A DNA stretch of 64,000 nucleotides from Planctomycetota bacterium (GTDB lineage Bacteria > Planctomycetota > UBA1135 > GCA-002686595), in assembly GCA_002686265.1 (NCBI GenBank), contig NZBA01000096.1, forward strand, positions 1 to 64,000, read 5' to 3'. Made by a program: the position numbers and the translations under genes. Positions within the stretch are counted from its first letter, which is position 1, and the number at the start of each line of letters is the position of its first letter. The notes beneath the pieces were generated by a model, which was given only the letters and a program-made list of their open reading frames with translations, was not told the DNA's origin and did no database searches. Shown here piece by piece: positions 32,382 to 41,018 of this stretch.

Positions 32382-32609
32382 TCAGGGGGTGCTGGTCTTG
32401 ATCTTGAGGGCGTGGATGGCCCGTGTCAGGTGTTCGCCGCAGGCGGCGTGCACCAGCTTGTGCTGTTCGATCAGGCTCTTGCCCTCGAACGCGGCCGAGA
32501 CGATGCAGACCTCGAAGTGGTCCGAGGTCCCGGTCATGTCGCGGACCTCGACTTCGTCGCCTTCGAAATGCTCCTTCAGTAGGCTCCTGAGTCCCTCGAC
32601 GCTGATCAA
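32382..32609 (-). CDS. BolA family Fe-S cluster trafficking protein
   Basis: 75 residues if started at TTG 32609, which has a GGAGGA site at the right distance. An upstream in-frame GTG at 32669 would add 20 Pro/Gly-rich residues not typical of the family. BolA features: VEGLRSLLKEHFEGDEVEVR, DHFEVCIVSAAFEGKSLIEQ and HKLVHAACGEHLTRAIHALK, including the invariant C-terminal His. It pairs with the CGFS glutaredoxin encoded 18 nt downstream to hold and deliver [2Fe-2S] clusters. The rare TTG start would keep expression low. The VCIVS cysteine lies where mitochondrial BolA1-type proteins often have a ligand, but this is only suggestive. Confidence 0.88.
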   Translation of the reverse strand: MISVEGLRSLLKEHFEGDEVEVRDMTGTSDHFEVCIVSAAFEGKSLIEQHKLVHAACGEHLTRAIHALKIKTSTP

Positions 32610-32731
32610 CGGTCCGTCCTCCGTGGTTGCGATCCGGCCACCCGCCGACGGCGGGCACGAGGGCGCCACTCTACTCTCTCCCTCGCGTGAGGGACAAGCT
32701 CCTCCGCCCCCGCTCCCCGCTCACTCCCGCC

Positions 32732-34780
32732 ATGGCCCTCATCACCCGCCGCATCGGCCGCATCGTGCGCGGCAAGGCGACGCCCTTCCAACTCCTCGCC
32801 GCCACCCTCGTGACCGCCGAGCTGATGTTCGTCCCCGGCCTCACCCGGGCCCCGGGGCTCGTCGTCGCCCTCGGCGCCCTGCTCTTGTGCGTCAACGCCA
32901 ACCTCCCCCTGGCCTTGCTGCTCGCCGGCCCCCTGCGCCTGGCGGCCCTGGCGTTGTTGCCGCTCTCCTTCGCCGTGGGGCGCTTCCTGCTCGACGGGCC
33001 GACGCGCGGGCTCTTCGAGCGCGCCGTGGACGCTCCCGGCCTAGCCTGGTGCGGTCTCGACCACTACGCCACCAGCGGCGGTGTGGTCGTGGGCGCGGCA
33101 GTCGGCCTGCTCGGCGGTCTGGTGTTGGTGCGGACCCTGAGCGGCCTGCGGCGCAAACTGGCCGGCCTCGAGCGCGACTCCGACGCGTACCAGCGCCTGA
33201 CCGGCGGCCTCGTCGCCCGCCTGTTCCTGTTCCTGTTCGTCGGCGGCTCGCGCGGCAAGCTGGACTGGGAGACCCTGGCGGAGCGCCGCTTGGGCAACCC
33301 GATCCGCCCCGCGGGCCTGATTCTGGTGCTCCTGGGCGCTGTCGGCGCCTTCTCCGCCCAGGGGGCTCTCGGGGAGTCGGTCCTGACCGCCGAGTTGCGC
33401 CGCGGGCTCGAGGAGCTCAACGGTGCGACGGTCGACCTCGCCGGCGCTTCCCTCGACCTCGCACGGGGCTCCCTGACCCTGCGGGACTTGGCCCTCGCCG
33501 ACCCCGACGACCTCGAGCGCGACCTGTTCCGGGCCGCGACCCTCAACGTCGACTGCAGCACCCGCGACCTCCTGCGGCGCCGCCTGCGCGTCGAGCGTGT
33601 CCTGGTGGCCGGGGCTTCCCAGGGAGAGCGGCGCGAGCGGGCGGGCGAGCGCTTCGCGCCGCCGCCGCCGCCCGCGCGCGAAACCCCGCGGGACGAGCGG
33701 CCCGGAACGACCGGCCTGGAGGACCACCTCTCCGACGCCCGTCTCTGGCGGGCGCGCCTCCAGACCCTGCGCCGCTGGCTGGAGCGGCTGGCGCCGCGGG
33801 AGGACAATCGCGAGACCCCCGAGGGCACGGCCCCCCCCGCGTCCGGCGAGACCCTCGCCGAACGCCTCGAGCGCGAGGTGCACGAACGAGGCTACGCCGC
33901 CGTGCGCGCCCCCCACCTCTCGCGCGAGGGCCCGCGGGTGCACGTCAGCGAGCTCATCGTCGAGGAGTTGCGCCTGGCCGCCTTGGGCGAGCGCTCCCTG
34001 AGGATCAGCGCCCTGGACCTCTCGAGCGACCCCGAGCTCCTAGAGCGCGCGCCTCGCCTCTCGGCCGTGTCGGACGACGGCGACCTGCGTCTCGAACTGG
34101 ACCTCGGCGCGCCCGCCGCCGGCGGGGAGAGCGGTCGCGTGCTCTTCACCTGGCACTCGATCCCCGCGGCCCACGCCACCGGCGCCCTCGCCCGCGACGG
34201 GCACGCGCCCTTCTCCGGCGGAACCCTCGACCTCACCCTGGACGGACGCTGGAGCCCACGCGGGATCGGCCACCTCGACCTGCCCCTGGAGATCGTCCTG
34301 CACGACACGCTCCTGCGCCTGGGCAGCGGCGAGGAGGCGCGGGTCGAGCGTTTGGCCTTCGGGATCGGCCTCTCGGGCCCGCTCGACGAGCTGGCGCTGG
34401 AGGTCGATGGCGAGGCCCTGGCCGACGCCCTGGTACAGGCCGGCGCGGACGCCCTTGCAGATGCCCTGCGCGAACGCGCCGACGAGGCACGCGCGGAGCT
34501 GGAGGGGCGCGCGCAGGAGGCCGTGGACGAGGCGCGCGAGGAGCTGCGTGAGCAGGCCGCCGAAGCGATCGAACAGGCGCGCGGGGAGCTGCGCGAGCAG
34601 ACCGACGGAGCCGTCGAAGAGGCCGTCGAAGAGGCCCGCGAGGAGCTCGGCGAACGAGCGGACGAACTGCTGGAAGGGCTGCTCGATGATCGACGGCGCG
34701 GCGGCCTGCTCGACGGCCTCGGCGGGCGCGGCTCGCGCAAGGGCGGCGGGCGCTCGGGGAAGCGCCGCGACGGACGCTGA
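32732..34780 (+). CDS. Fused TIGR03546/TIGR03545-type envelope protein
   Basis: 682 residues from ATG 32732 (GTG 32687, which has a close -10-like TACTCT, is an alternative). Residues 1-150 are a compact membrane region (FQLLAATLVTAELMFVPGLT, LLLCVNANLPLALLLAGPLR, VVVGAAVGLLGGLVLVRTLS) matching my knowledge of TIGR03546. After a DWETLAERR linker, residues ~193-550 start RPAGLILVLLGAVGAF and continue LEELNGATVDLAGASLDLAR, then LALADPD, the opening of TIGR03545. These two uncharacterised families are normally adjacent separate genes. The last ~130 residues are an Ala/Glu-rich helix of ~11-residue repeats (EAREELREQ, EQARGELREQ) and a basic tail. An AsmA-like envelope role is possible but unproven. 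Confidence 0.72.
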   Translation: MALITRRIGRIVRGKATPFQLLAATLVTAELMFVPGLTRAPGLVVALGALLLCVNANLPLALLLAGPLRLAALALLPLSFAVGRFLLDGPTRGLFERAVDAPGLAWCGLDHYATSGGVVVGAAVGLLGGLVLVRTLSGLRRKLAGLERDSDAYQRLTGGLVARLFLFLFVGGSRGKLDWETLAERRLGNPIRPAGLILVLLGAVGAFSAQGALGESVLTAELRRGLEELNGATVDLAGASLDLARGSLTLRDLALADPDDLERDLFRAATLNVDCSTRDLLRRRLRVERVLVAGASQGERRERAGERFAPPPPPARETPRDERPGTTGLEDHLSDARLWRARLQTLRRWLERLAPREDNRETPEGTAPPASGETLAERLEREVHERGYAAVRAPHLSREGPRVHVSELIVEELRLAALGERSLRISALDLSSDPELLERAPRLSAVSDDGDLRLELDLGAPAAGGESGRVLFTWHSIPAAHATGALARDGHAPFSGGTLDLTLDGRWSPRGIGHLDLPLEIVLHDTLLRLGSGEEARVERLAFGIGLSGPLDELALEVDGEALADALVQAGADALADALRERADEARAELEGRAQEAVDEAREELREQAAEAIEQARGELREQTDGAVEEAVEEAREELGERADELLEGLLDDRRRGGLLDGLGGRGSRKGGGRSGKRRDGR

Positions 34781-34831
34781 AGCGCGGAGCCGCGCACGCC
34801 GGGGATCCTGGCCCGACCCGCTGGCGCCGCG

Positions 34832-34837
34832 TAGAGT
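34832..34837 (+). promoter_or_regulatory. Putative -10 element of a leaderless gene
   Basis: TAGAGT ends 6 nt before GTG 34844, and there is no Shine-Dalgarno between them. The spacing fits a transcript beginning at the start codon. Confidence 0.4.
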
Positions 34838-34843
34838 GAGCCC

Positions 34844-37800
34844 GTGCTCCTGTCCCTCCTCTTCGCTTTCTGCCCCCAGGACGCGGCCGCGGCCGAGGCC
34901 CTGCGCCCCCGGCCTCCGGCGGTGCGGTGCCGCGACGTCGATGCCTGCGAACGGACCGCCGAGAGGGCCCGACGCGGGCTGCGAGTCGGCTTGCAGCGCG
35001 GGCTCGCCGAGCGCAACTGGGAGCGGGTCACGCGCGCCTTCGAGCCGCACGCGCGGGGGTTCTTGCCGGCGGCCGAGGCGGGGCGCCCCCTGACCGCCGT
35101 AGGCGCGACCTTCCGTTTCTTCGACCAGGCGGTCCCCGCGCCCCTCGAGCGCCCCGACCTCGTGAGCGCCCTGCGCTCCCACCTGGCCGACTGGGCGGCG
35201 GTGGACCACGCCGTGATCGAGATCGACGCCTTCGAGCTCGCCGAGGACCTCTCCCGCGCCCGCGCCGTCCTGCACCTCGCCCTGAACGGTTCCCTGCCCG
35301 ACGGCGGGCGCGCCCTCTTGGAGGCCGATCTCTCCTGCGAGCTCGTCGCCCGCTCCAAGACGCGCTGGACCATCGAGCGCGTGCTGTGGACGGGCGGCCA
35401 CACCGCCCGCGGCGATCCCAGCGCATTCGTGGACGTCAGCGGCCCGCGCGGAGTGCAGTGGAACACCTCCGCGGCCAACCGCGACCTGACGCGCGGCCTG
35501 GTGAACGAGCGCGTCCTCGACGCCCCCGGCGGGGTGAACGTCTTGGACTGGAACCGCGACGACTTCCCCGACCTGCTCCTCACCCGCCGCGGCCAGGCCA
35601 GCCTGCTGCTCCTGAACGACGGCCGGGGTGGCTTCGAGCGCGGTGCTCTCCCCCTCGCGGGCCCCGCCGAGAGCCCCGCCGTCGTGGCCTTCGTCGACTT
35701 CGACGGCGACGGCCTCGAGGAGCTGGTCGGCGGCCGCGCCCGCCCCCTCGCCCCCGATCGCGCCGCCCTCGACCTGTGGACGCGGGTGGACGGCGGGTGG
35801 ACGGCGGTCGAGGGCGCCCTGGAGTTCACCGTCGAACGCGGCGTGCGCGACCTCGACGTGCAGGCCCTCGTCCCCGCCGACTTCGACGGCGACGGTCGCC
35901 TCGACCTCTTCGCCGGCGTGCACTCCGACGCGCGCACGGCGCGCGCCTCGGGCGACACCTTCGCCGCCTTCGACGGCGGCGACGACCTCCTGTTCCTACA
36001 CCGAGGGGGCCTCGCTTTCGACGAGCGGTCCGACGAGCGCGGCATCGCCGGGCGTGGGCTGACGCGCTGCGCCGTGCCCCTCGACTTCGACGGCGACGGC
36101 GACCAGGACCTGCTGGTGGGCCACGACCGCGGGCCCGACCAGCTGTTCGAGAACCTCGGCGGCGGACACTTCGAGGCGCGCGCCGAGCCGGCCCTGGTCG
36201 GCGTCAGCGCGGCCACGGGATCTATCGCCGTGGAGGCCGGGGCGCGCGCGGGGACCTTCGAGGTCTACTTCGCCGGCACCCACTCGAGCGCCGCCGGGCG
36301 CATCGTCGGCGCCACCGCCGGCCTGCCGGCGGCCGTGCGCGCCGCCGTCGGGGCTGCGGGGGCCGGGGGGCGCTCGTGGACCGTCGGCGCCGAAGGCGGC
36401 TGGACGCCCTCCGGCCGCGGCGCGGCCCTCGCGCGGGCGGGGCGCAGCTGGGCCGCGCTCTTCGTCGACCTCGACAACGACGGCACGCGCGAGCTCCTCG
36501 TCCAAGACGGCGGTTCGACCCACAGCGCCCGCCGCGCCCCGGACTGGGACACCTACCACTGGCGGCAGGTCGTGATGGACGCCCTCGCCGCCCATCAGGG
36601 AACCCCGCGCCGCGCGATCACCGCCGGACGCGAGCGGGATTTCGAGGGTTCCCACGCCGGTCACCAGCGCGACCGCGTGTTCGTCAAGGTCGCAGGCTCC
36701 CCGACGGGCTACGTCGACGCCGCCGCACTCCTCCGTCTCGACCTCGAACGCGACGGGCGCAGCGCGGCGCCGATCGACTTCGACGGCGACGGCGATCTCG
36801 ACCTGGTCCTGCTCGGCCTACGGGACCTGCGCCTGTTGGAGAACCGCACGGCGGCGGCCCGCTTCGCGCGCGTGCGCCTTCGGAGAGCGGACGCTCGAGC
36901 GACGGCCGTGGGCGCGGTGGTGACCCTGACCGCCGGGGGCGTGGATCGACGAGCGGTGGTGCGCGCCACCGGCGGCTTCCAGAGCGCGCTGCTCGAGGAG
37001 CTGCACTTCGGCCTCGGAGCGACCGAGAGGATCGAGCGCCTGCGCGTGGCGTGGCCGGGCGGGGAGACCGAGGAGTGGACCGACCTGCCCGCCGACCGCC
37101 GCCTGGTCGTGAGCGAGGCCGAGGCCGAGGTCGCCGCCCAGGCCCTGACGGCCTGGCCCGCCGGCTGGGCCCTGGCTCCCACCGACCCGGCCCTGCGAGA
37201 GATCCCGGCCCTCGGGGTCCTCGGCCGCAAGACCCCCGTGCTCTCCAGCGAGGGCCCGACCGTCCTGGCCTTCATCGGCTTCGAGGACGCAGCGGGCCTC
37301 CCTGCCCTCGAGGCCACCGCGGCAAGCCTCGACGCCACGGTGTACGTCGTGCGCGTGAGACCCGGCGACGACGGTTGGGCGGGGGTGCCCACATCAGGCA
37401 CCATCGAGCAATTGCGCGCCGACGCCGACCTCCTGCGGGCCAGCTTCCCCCCCGACGGACAGGCACGCCTGCCCTCGCTGTTCGTCTTTGCCGCCGACGG
37501 GAGCCTGCGCCGGGCGATCGGCGGCTCCCTCGATCTCGCACGCCTCGAGCCGGTCCTGGCCTCCCTCGAGGACGAGCCCGAGTGCGTCCCCTCCCTCCTG
37601 CGGCTCGGCCGCCGCCACGCCCGCCGCGGGCGGGCGGAGGCCGCCCTGGACTGCTTCCGCCGCGCTCTGGCCGTGGACGAGGACCTGGCGGGAGCACACC
37701 ACGAGGTCGGTCGGCTGTGGCTGGCCGTGGGCGAGGTCGAGCGCGGCGAGGCGCGCTTCGCCGCCGCCTGCGACCTCGACGCCGACTTCGCCCAGGCCCA

Positions 37801-38137
37801 CTACGACCTCGGCGTGGCGCGGGTGCGCCTAGGCCGACCCGCCGAAGCCCTCGCTCCCCTGCACGCCGCCTGGCGGGCGCGCGGCGACGACCTGGCGATC
37901 CTGCTCGCCTTGGGCAACACGGCCGCCCTCACGGGCGACCACGAACAAGCCCTCGAGGTGCTGGCCACGGCCGCCAGGACCTTCCCCGAGAGCGCCGAGT
38001 GTTTTGAGCTACGCGGCCTCGTCCTGCGCGAAATCGGGCGCATCGAGGAGGCCCGCGCCCACTTGCGCCGGGCCCTCGACCTCGACGGTGAGCTAGAGCG
38101 CGCCCGGGAGACCCTAGAGGAGCTCGGCGGGCGCTGA
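34844..38137 (+). CDS. Large secreted FG-GAP/ASPIC-UnbV (CRTAC1-like) protein with C-terminal TPRs
   Basis: 1097 residues. Short signal peptide (LLSLLFAFCPQDAAAA). Residues ~200-460 and ~620-680 carry FG-GAP/VCBS propeller blades with calcium loops (DWNRDDFPDLLL, DFDGDGLEELVGG, DFDGDGRLDLFAG, DFDGDGDQDLLVG, DFDGDGDLDLVLL). An ASPIC/UnbV segment follows (RRAVVRATGGFQS, LHFGLGATERIERLRVAWPG). Residues ~800-910 resemble a thioredoxin-like or redoxin-type region (TVLAFIGFEDAAG, PSLFVFAADGSLRRAIGGSL) without visible Cys pairs. The final ~180 residues hold TPR helices (EAALDCFRRALAVDEDLAGA, FAQAHYDLGVARVRLGRPAE). This resembles CRTAC1-family planctomycete proteins of unknown role, likely periplasmic binding or assembly. 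The start is GTG with a -10-like hexamer 6 nt upstream. Confidence 0.82.
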   Translation: MLLSLLFAFCPQDAAAAEALRPRPPAVRCRDVDACERTAERARRGLRVGLQRGLAERNWERVTRAFEPHARGFLPAAEAGRPLTAVGATFRFFDQAVPAPLERPDLVSALRSHLADWAAVDHAVIEIDAFELAEDLSRARAVLHLALNGSLPDGGRALLEADLSCELVARSKTRWTIERVLWTGGHTARGDPSAFVDVSGPRGVQWNTSAANRDLTRGLVNERVLDAPGGVNVLDWNRDDFPDLLLTRRGQASLLLLNDGRGGFERGALPLAGPAESPAVVAFVDFDGDGLEELVGGRARPLAPDRAALDLWTRVDGGWTAVEGALEFTVERGVRDLDVQALVPADFDGDGRLDLFAGVHSDARTARASGDTFAAFDGGDDLLFLHRGGLAFDERSDERGIAGRGLTRCAVPLDFDGDGDQDLLVGHDRGPDQLFENLGGGHFEARAEPALVGVSAATGSIAVEAGARAGTFEVYFAGTHSSAAGRIVGATAGLPAAVRAAVGAAGAGGRSWTVGAEGGWTPSGRGAALARAGRSWAALFVDLDNDGTRELLVQDGGSTHSARRAPDWDTYHWRQVVMDALAAHQGTPRRAITAGRERDFEGSHAGHQRDRVFVKVAGSPTGYVDAAALLRLDLERDGRSAAPIDFDGDGDLDLVLLGLRDLRLLENRTAAARFARVRLRRADARATAVGAVVTLTAGGVDRRAVVRATGGFQSALLEELHFGLGATERIERLRVAWPGGETEEWTDLPADRRLVVSEAEAEVAAQALTAWPAGWALAPTDPALREIPALGVLGRKTPVLSSEGPTVLAFIGFEDAAGLPALEATAASLDATVYVVRVRPGDDGWAGVPTSGTIEQLRADADLLRASFPPDGQARLPSLFVFAADGSLRRAIGGSLDLARLEPVLASLEDEPECVPSLLRLGRRHARRGRAEAALDCFRRALAVDEDLAGAHHEVGRLWLAVGEVERGEARFAAACDLDADFAQAHYDLGVARVRLGRPAEALAPLHAAWRARGDDLAILLALGNTAALTGDHEQALEVLATAARTFPESAECFELRGLVLREIGRIEEARAHLRRALDLDGELERARETLEELGGR

Positions 38138-38296
38138 CGGGCGTCCTCTTCGTCTTCGGCCCGGTCTGCGTGTCCGGCAGCCCGGGACGCACGGCCACCC
38201 CGCTCGACGAACTCGAGAGCGAGGCACCCCCGCCCGCCTCTCGAGCGGCCTGCGCTGAGCCCCTAGCCGCCCGGCGCTCGGGATCCGCCTGAGGAG

Positions 38297-38324
38297 TTGG
38301 TACGCGCGGCGAGGGCCGTAGAAT
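38297..38324 (+). promoter_or_regulatory. Predicted sigma70-type promoter for the envelope island
   Basis: TTGGTA (38297-38302) and TAGAAT (38319-38324) are separated by 16 nt in the 286-nt gap before the metallo-beta-lactamase gene. This would place the start near 38331 with a leader of about 90 nt. It is the best promoter-like sequence upstream of the plus-strand run of genes beginning at 38424. Confidence 0.5.
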
Positions 38325-38423
38325 CCCGGGTTCGCCGGCGCCGAGCGCGCCGGGCTCCATGAACACGCGCGCACCCGCTCTCGATCCCTCCGGAGATCGG
38401 CCCCCCACCAGGACGGCCGCTCC

Positions 38424-39167
38424 GTGATCATCGAGAAGACGACGAGCCCGGAATGGCTCTCCAACACCTACCTGGTCGCCGACGAGCCCGGGGGCCACGC
38501 GGTCATCATCGACACCGGCGGTCCCGTCGAGCCGATCCGTGCGGCCGTCGAAGCTCTGCGCGTGGAGGTCACGCACGTCCTGTGCACCCACCACCACCAC
38601 GACCACGTCGCGGCCAACGCTCTCTACCGAACGGAGCACGGCTGCCCGGTCTGCGGCCACGGCGCCGAGCGCGAGCTGTTCGGCGACCTGGACCTCGAGC
38701 TGGCCGACGGGAAGGAGATCGAGAGCGGCGGACTCGTCGTGCGCGCCCTGCACATTCCTGGGCACACGCGGGGGCAGCTCGCTTTCCTGGTCAACGAGGA
38801 GCGCGTCTTCACGGGCGACACCCTCTTTCGCCGCGCCGTGGGCGGGACCCGCGCGCCGGGGCACGGGACCTTCGACCAGCTGCACGAGTCGATCATGGAG
38901 CGTCTCCTGCGCCTGCCGCCGGAGCTGCCCGTGCACCCCGGTCACACCGAGGAGACGACGATCGGCGAGGAGTGGGAGCACAATCCGTTCGTGCGCCTGT
39001 GGCGCGGGCTCGACGCACCCGCCGAACGCGCCTGCACGGTCGCGGGGCAGCAGGCGAGCCTCCTGCTCGAAGCCCGCGACTACGACGGCGGCACCAAGTG
39101 CCTGGTGCGCTGGGAAAACGGGGAGCGGGACGTCGTCCCCGGCTCCCGCGTGACCAGCGACGCCTGA
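38424..39167 (+). CDS. Metallo-beta-lactamase-fold hydrolase (glyoxalase II-like)
   Basis: 247 residues from GTG 38424. Metal ligands are THHHHDHV (H-x-H-x-D-H), the HIPGHTRGQ His, GDTLFRRAVGG (Asp) and HPGHTEETT (His), the full di-metal set. The loop between the first motifs is CGHGAERELFGD. The order and the GDTLF motif match glyoxalase II and related thioester or phosphodiester hydrolases. A C-terminal ~50-residue extension (CTVAGQQASLLLEARDYDGG, then RDVVPGSRVTSD) looks like a small beta domain and is not part of the core. It starts the envelope island, 18 nt upstream of the ABC exporter genes. Its substrate is unknown. Links to lipid or thioester metabolism are inference from position. 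Confidence 0.85.
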   Translation: MIIEKTTSPEWLSNTYLVADEPGGHAVIIDTGGPVEPIRAAVEALRVEVTHVLCTHHHHDHVAANALYRTEHGCPVCGHGAERELFGDLDLELADGKEIESGGLVVRALHIPGHTRGQLAFLVNEERVFTGDTLFRRAVGGTRAPGHGTFDQLHESIMERLLRLPPELPVHPGHTEETTIGEEWEHNPFVRLWRGLDAPAERACTVAGQQASLLLEARDYDGGTKCLVRWENGERDVVPGSRVTSDA

Positions 39168-39185
39168 GCGGGGAAGACAGGACCC

Positions 39186-41018
39186 ATGCGGCGCGAACTC
39201 CCTTTCCTGCTCCCCTTCCTGCGCCGACACTCGGCGGCTTACGTGATGGGCAGTGTCTGCGTCGTCGCCAGCCTGTTCCTCAAGCTGCGCATCCCCGCCT
39301 TGCTGAAGGACGCCTTCGACGTTCTGGAGAGCCGCGGTCCACGGGGGCGCGAGGAGGTCTTCACGATCGTCCTGTGGATCGGGGGTTACTCCCTGGCCAC
39401 GGCGCTGGTGCGCACGACGAGCCGGCTCTTGGTCCTGGGCAGCTCCCGGCGGCTGGCCCACGACCTGCGCGCCGAGCTCTTCGAGCACCTGACGCGCCTC
39501 GCGCCCTCGTTCTTCGTGCGCAACCCCGCCGGGCAGATCATGTCGCGCTTCCTCAACGACATGCAGAACGTGCAGGGACTGGTCGGCCCGGTGATCCTGT
39601 ACCTGGCCGAGGTCCTGACGCTCTACCTGATCGCCATCCCGATGATGGCGGCCATCGAACCGACCTTGACGCTGCTCGCCCTGGCGCCCTTCCCGTTCTT
39701 CCTCTACGCCTCGCGGCGCATCGCGGTGCGCATCCAGGAGGGCAGCCGCGCCGCCCAGAACTGCCTGGGCGAGATCAGCGCGCGGGTGGACGAGAGCCTC
39801 AACGGGCAGGCCGTGATCAAGACGCTCACCCTCGAGGAGGCCGTCAGCGAGCGCTTCGACGCCCACTGCGGGCGCTATCGCTCCCTGAATCTCGCGGTCA
39901 CGCGCAAGCGCGCGCTCCTGATCGGCCTGATGGTGGGCCTGGCCTCCCTCTCGACCCTCGTCGTGCTGCTCGTCGGCATCGGGCGGGTCGTCCCCGCCGG
40001 AGCTCAGGGCTTCACCCTGGGCTCGATGTTCTCGCTGCTCTTCTACCTGGGCATGTTGACCTCGCCGACGCGCACCCTCGGCTTCGTGATCAGCTCCGTG
40101 AAGCGCGGAACGGCGGCGCTGGGGCGCCTGCGCGAGATCCTCGACAGCGAGGTGGTCCTGGCCGACCCGCCGGGCGGCCCGCCCTGGCCGCGGGTCGGCC
40201 CCGGCGCCGTCGAGCTGCGCGGGCTCACGGTTCGCCACGCGCCCCTGGCGGAACAGCCGCACCTCTCCGGCAGCCGGCCGAGGAGCCTGGGCGATGAAGC
40301 CCGGGCCGACCGCGGCCGGGTCGTGCTCGACGACGTCTCGCTCACCGTGCCCGCCGGCTCGACCCTGGGGATCGTCGGGCACACCGGAGCGGGCAAGACG
40401 ACCCTGGTGCGCGCCGTCGCGGGCCTGCAGGAGGTCGAGCGCGGCCAGGTCTTCGTCGACGGCGTCGACGTCAACGACCTGCGCCCCGAGGACCTGCGCG
40501 CGGCCGTGGGCTTCGTCTCCCAGGACGCATTCCTCTTCAGCCTGAGCCTGGCCGAGAACGTCGCCTACGGCCGGCCCGACGCGCCGAGAGAGAGCATCGC
40601 CCGCGCCGCCGCCCTCGCCCGGCTCGAAGAGGACCTCGACCAACTCCCCGACGGCCTCGACTCGCTGCTCGGCGAGCGCGGCGTGAACCTGAGTGGCGGC
40701 CAGCGCCAGCGCGCGGCCCTGGCTCGGGCCCTGCTGTTGGACGCGCCGATCCTGATCCTCGACGACCCCCTCTCGGCCGTCGACGCCCACACCGCCGAGG
40801 AGATCCTGGCCGGGCTCGCGAGCTACTGCGCGGGGCGCACGACCCTGTTGGTGGCCCACCGCCTCGCCACCCTGCGCCACGCGGACCGCATCGTCGTGCT
40901 GGCCGAAGGGCGCGTGGGAGAGTCGGGAACCCACGCGGAGCTGCTGGCCGACGGCGGGACCTACGCCGACCTGTGGGAGCGGCAGGCGCGCCGCGAGGCC
41001 GCCCGGGAGGAGGGCTGA
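39186..41018 (+). CDS. ABC exporter half-transporter, degenerate-site subunit (MdlA/SmdA-like)
   Basis: 610 residues: six-helix exporter domain (about 1-320) then a nucleotide-binding domain. Walker A GHTGAGKTT (K404), Q-loop FVSQDAFLFS, signature LSGGQRQR, Walker B ILILDD with D527 where the catalytic Glu should be, and switch His in VAHRL. The Glu-to-Asp change marks the degenerate-site partner of a heterodimer, as in TM287/MdlA. An ~35-residue insert (APLAEQPHLSGSRPRSLGDE) interrupts the start of the NBD. The partner gene overlaps its stop by 1 nt (TGATG), so they are made together. Predicted lipid, lipopeptide or drug exporter of the inner membrane. AGGA precedes the ATG. Confidence 0.9.
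   Translation: MRRELPFLLPFLRRHSAAYVMGSVCVVASLFLKLRIPALLKDAFDVLESRGPRGREEVFTIVLWIGGYSLATALVRTTSRLLVLGSSRRLAHDLRAELFEHLTRLAPSFFVRNPAGQIMSRFLNDMQNVQGLVGPVILYLAEVLTLYLIAIPMMAAIEPTLTLLALAPFPFFLYASRRIAVRIQEGSRAAQNCLGEISARVDESLNGQAVIKTLTLEEAVSERFDAHCGRYRSLNLAVTRKRALLIGLMVGLASLSTLVVLLVGIGRVVPAGAQGFTLGSMFSLLFYLGMLTSPTRTLGFVISSVKRGTAALGRLREILDSEVVLADPPGGPPWPRVGPGAVELRGLTVRHAPLAEQPHLSGSRPRSLGDEARADRGRVVLDDVSLTVPAGSTLGIVGHTGAGKTTLVRAVAGLQEVERGQVFVDGVDVNDLRPEDLRAAVGFVSQDAFLFSLSLAENVAYGRPDAPRESIARAAALARLEEDLDQLPDGLDSLLGERGVNLSGGQRQRAALARALLLDAPILILDDPLSAVDAHTAEEILAGLASYCAGRTTLLVAHRLATLRHADRIVVLAEGRVGESGTHAELLADGGTYADLWERQARREAAREEG

Noticed and set aside
32382-32669. Longer BolA starting at GTG 32669
   Set aside because: The added residues are Pro/Gly-rich and unlike the family, whereas TTG 32609 has a GGAGGA ribosome site at proper spacing.
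37929-40934. About 1000-codon minus-strand frame opposite the FG-GAP protein, hydrolase and ABC exporter
   Set aside because: Antisense shadow in GC-rich DNA. The plus-strand proteins carry complete motifs.
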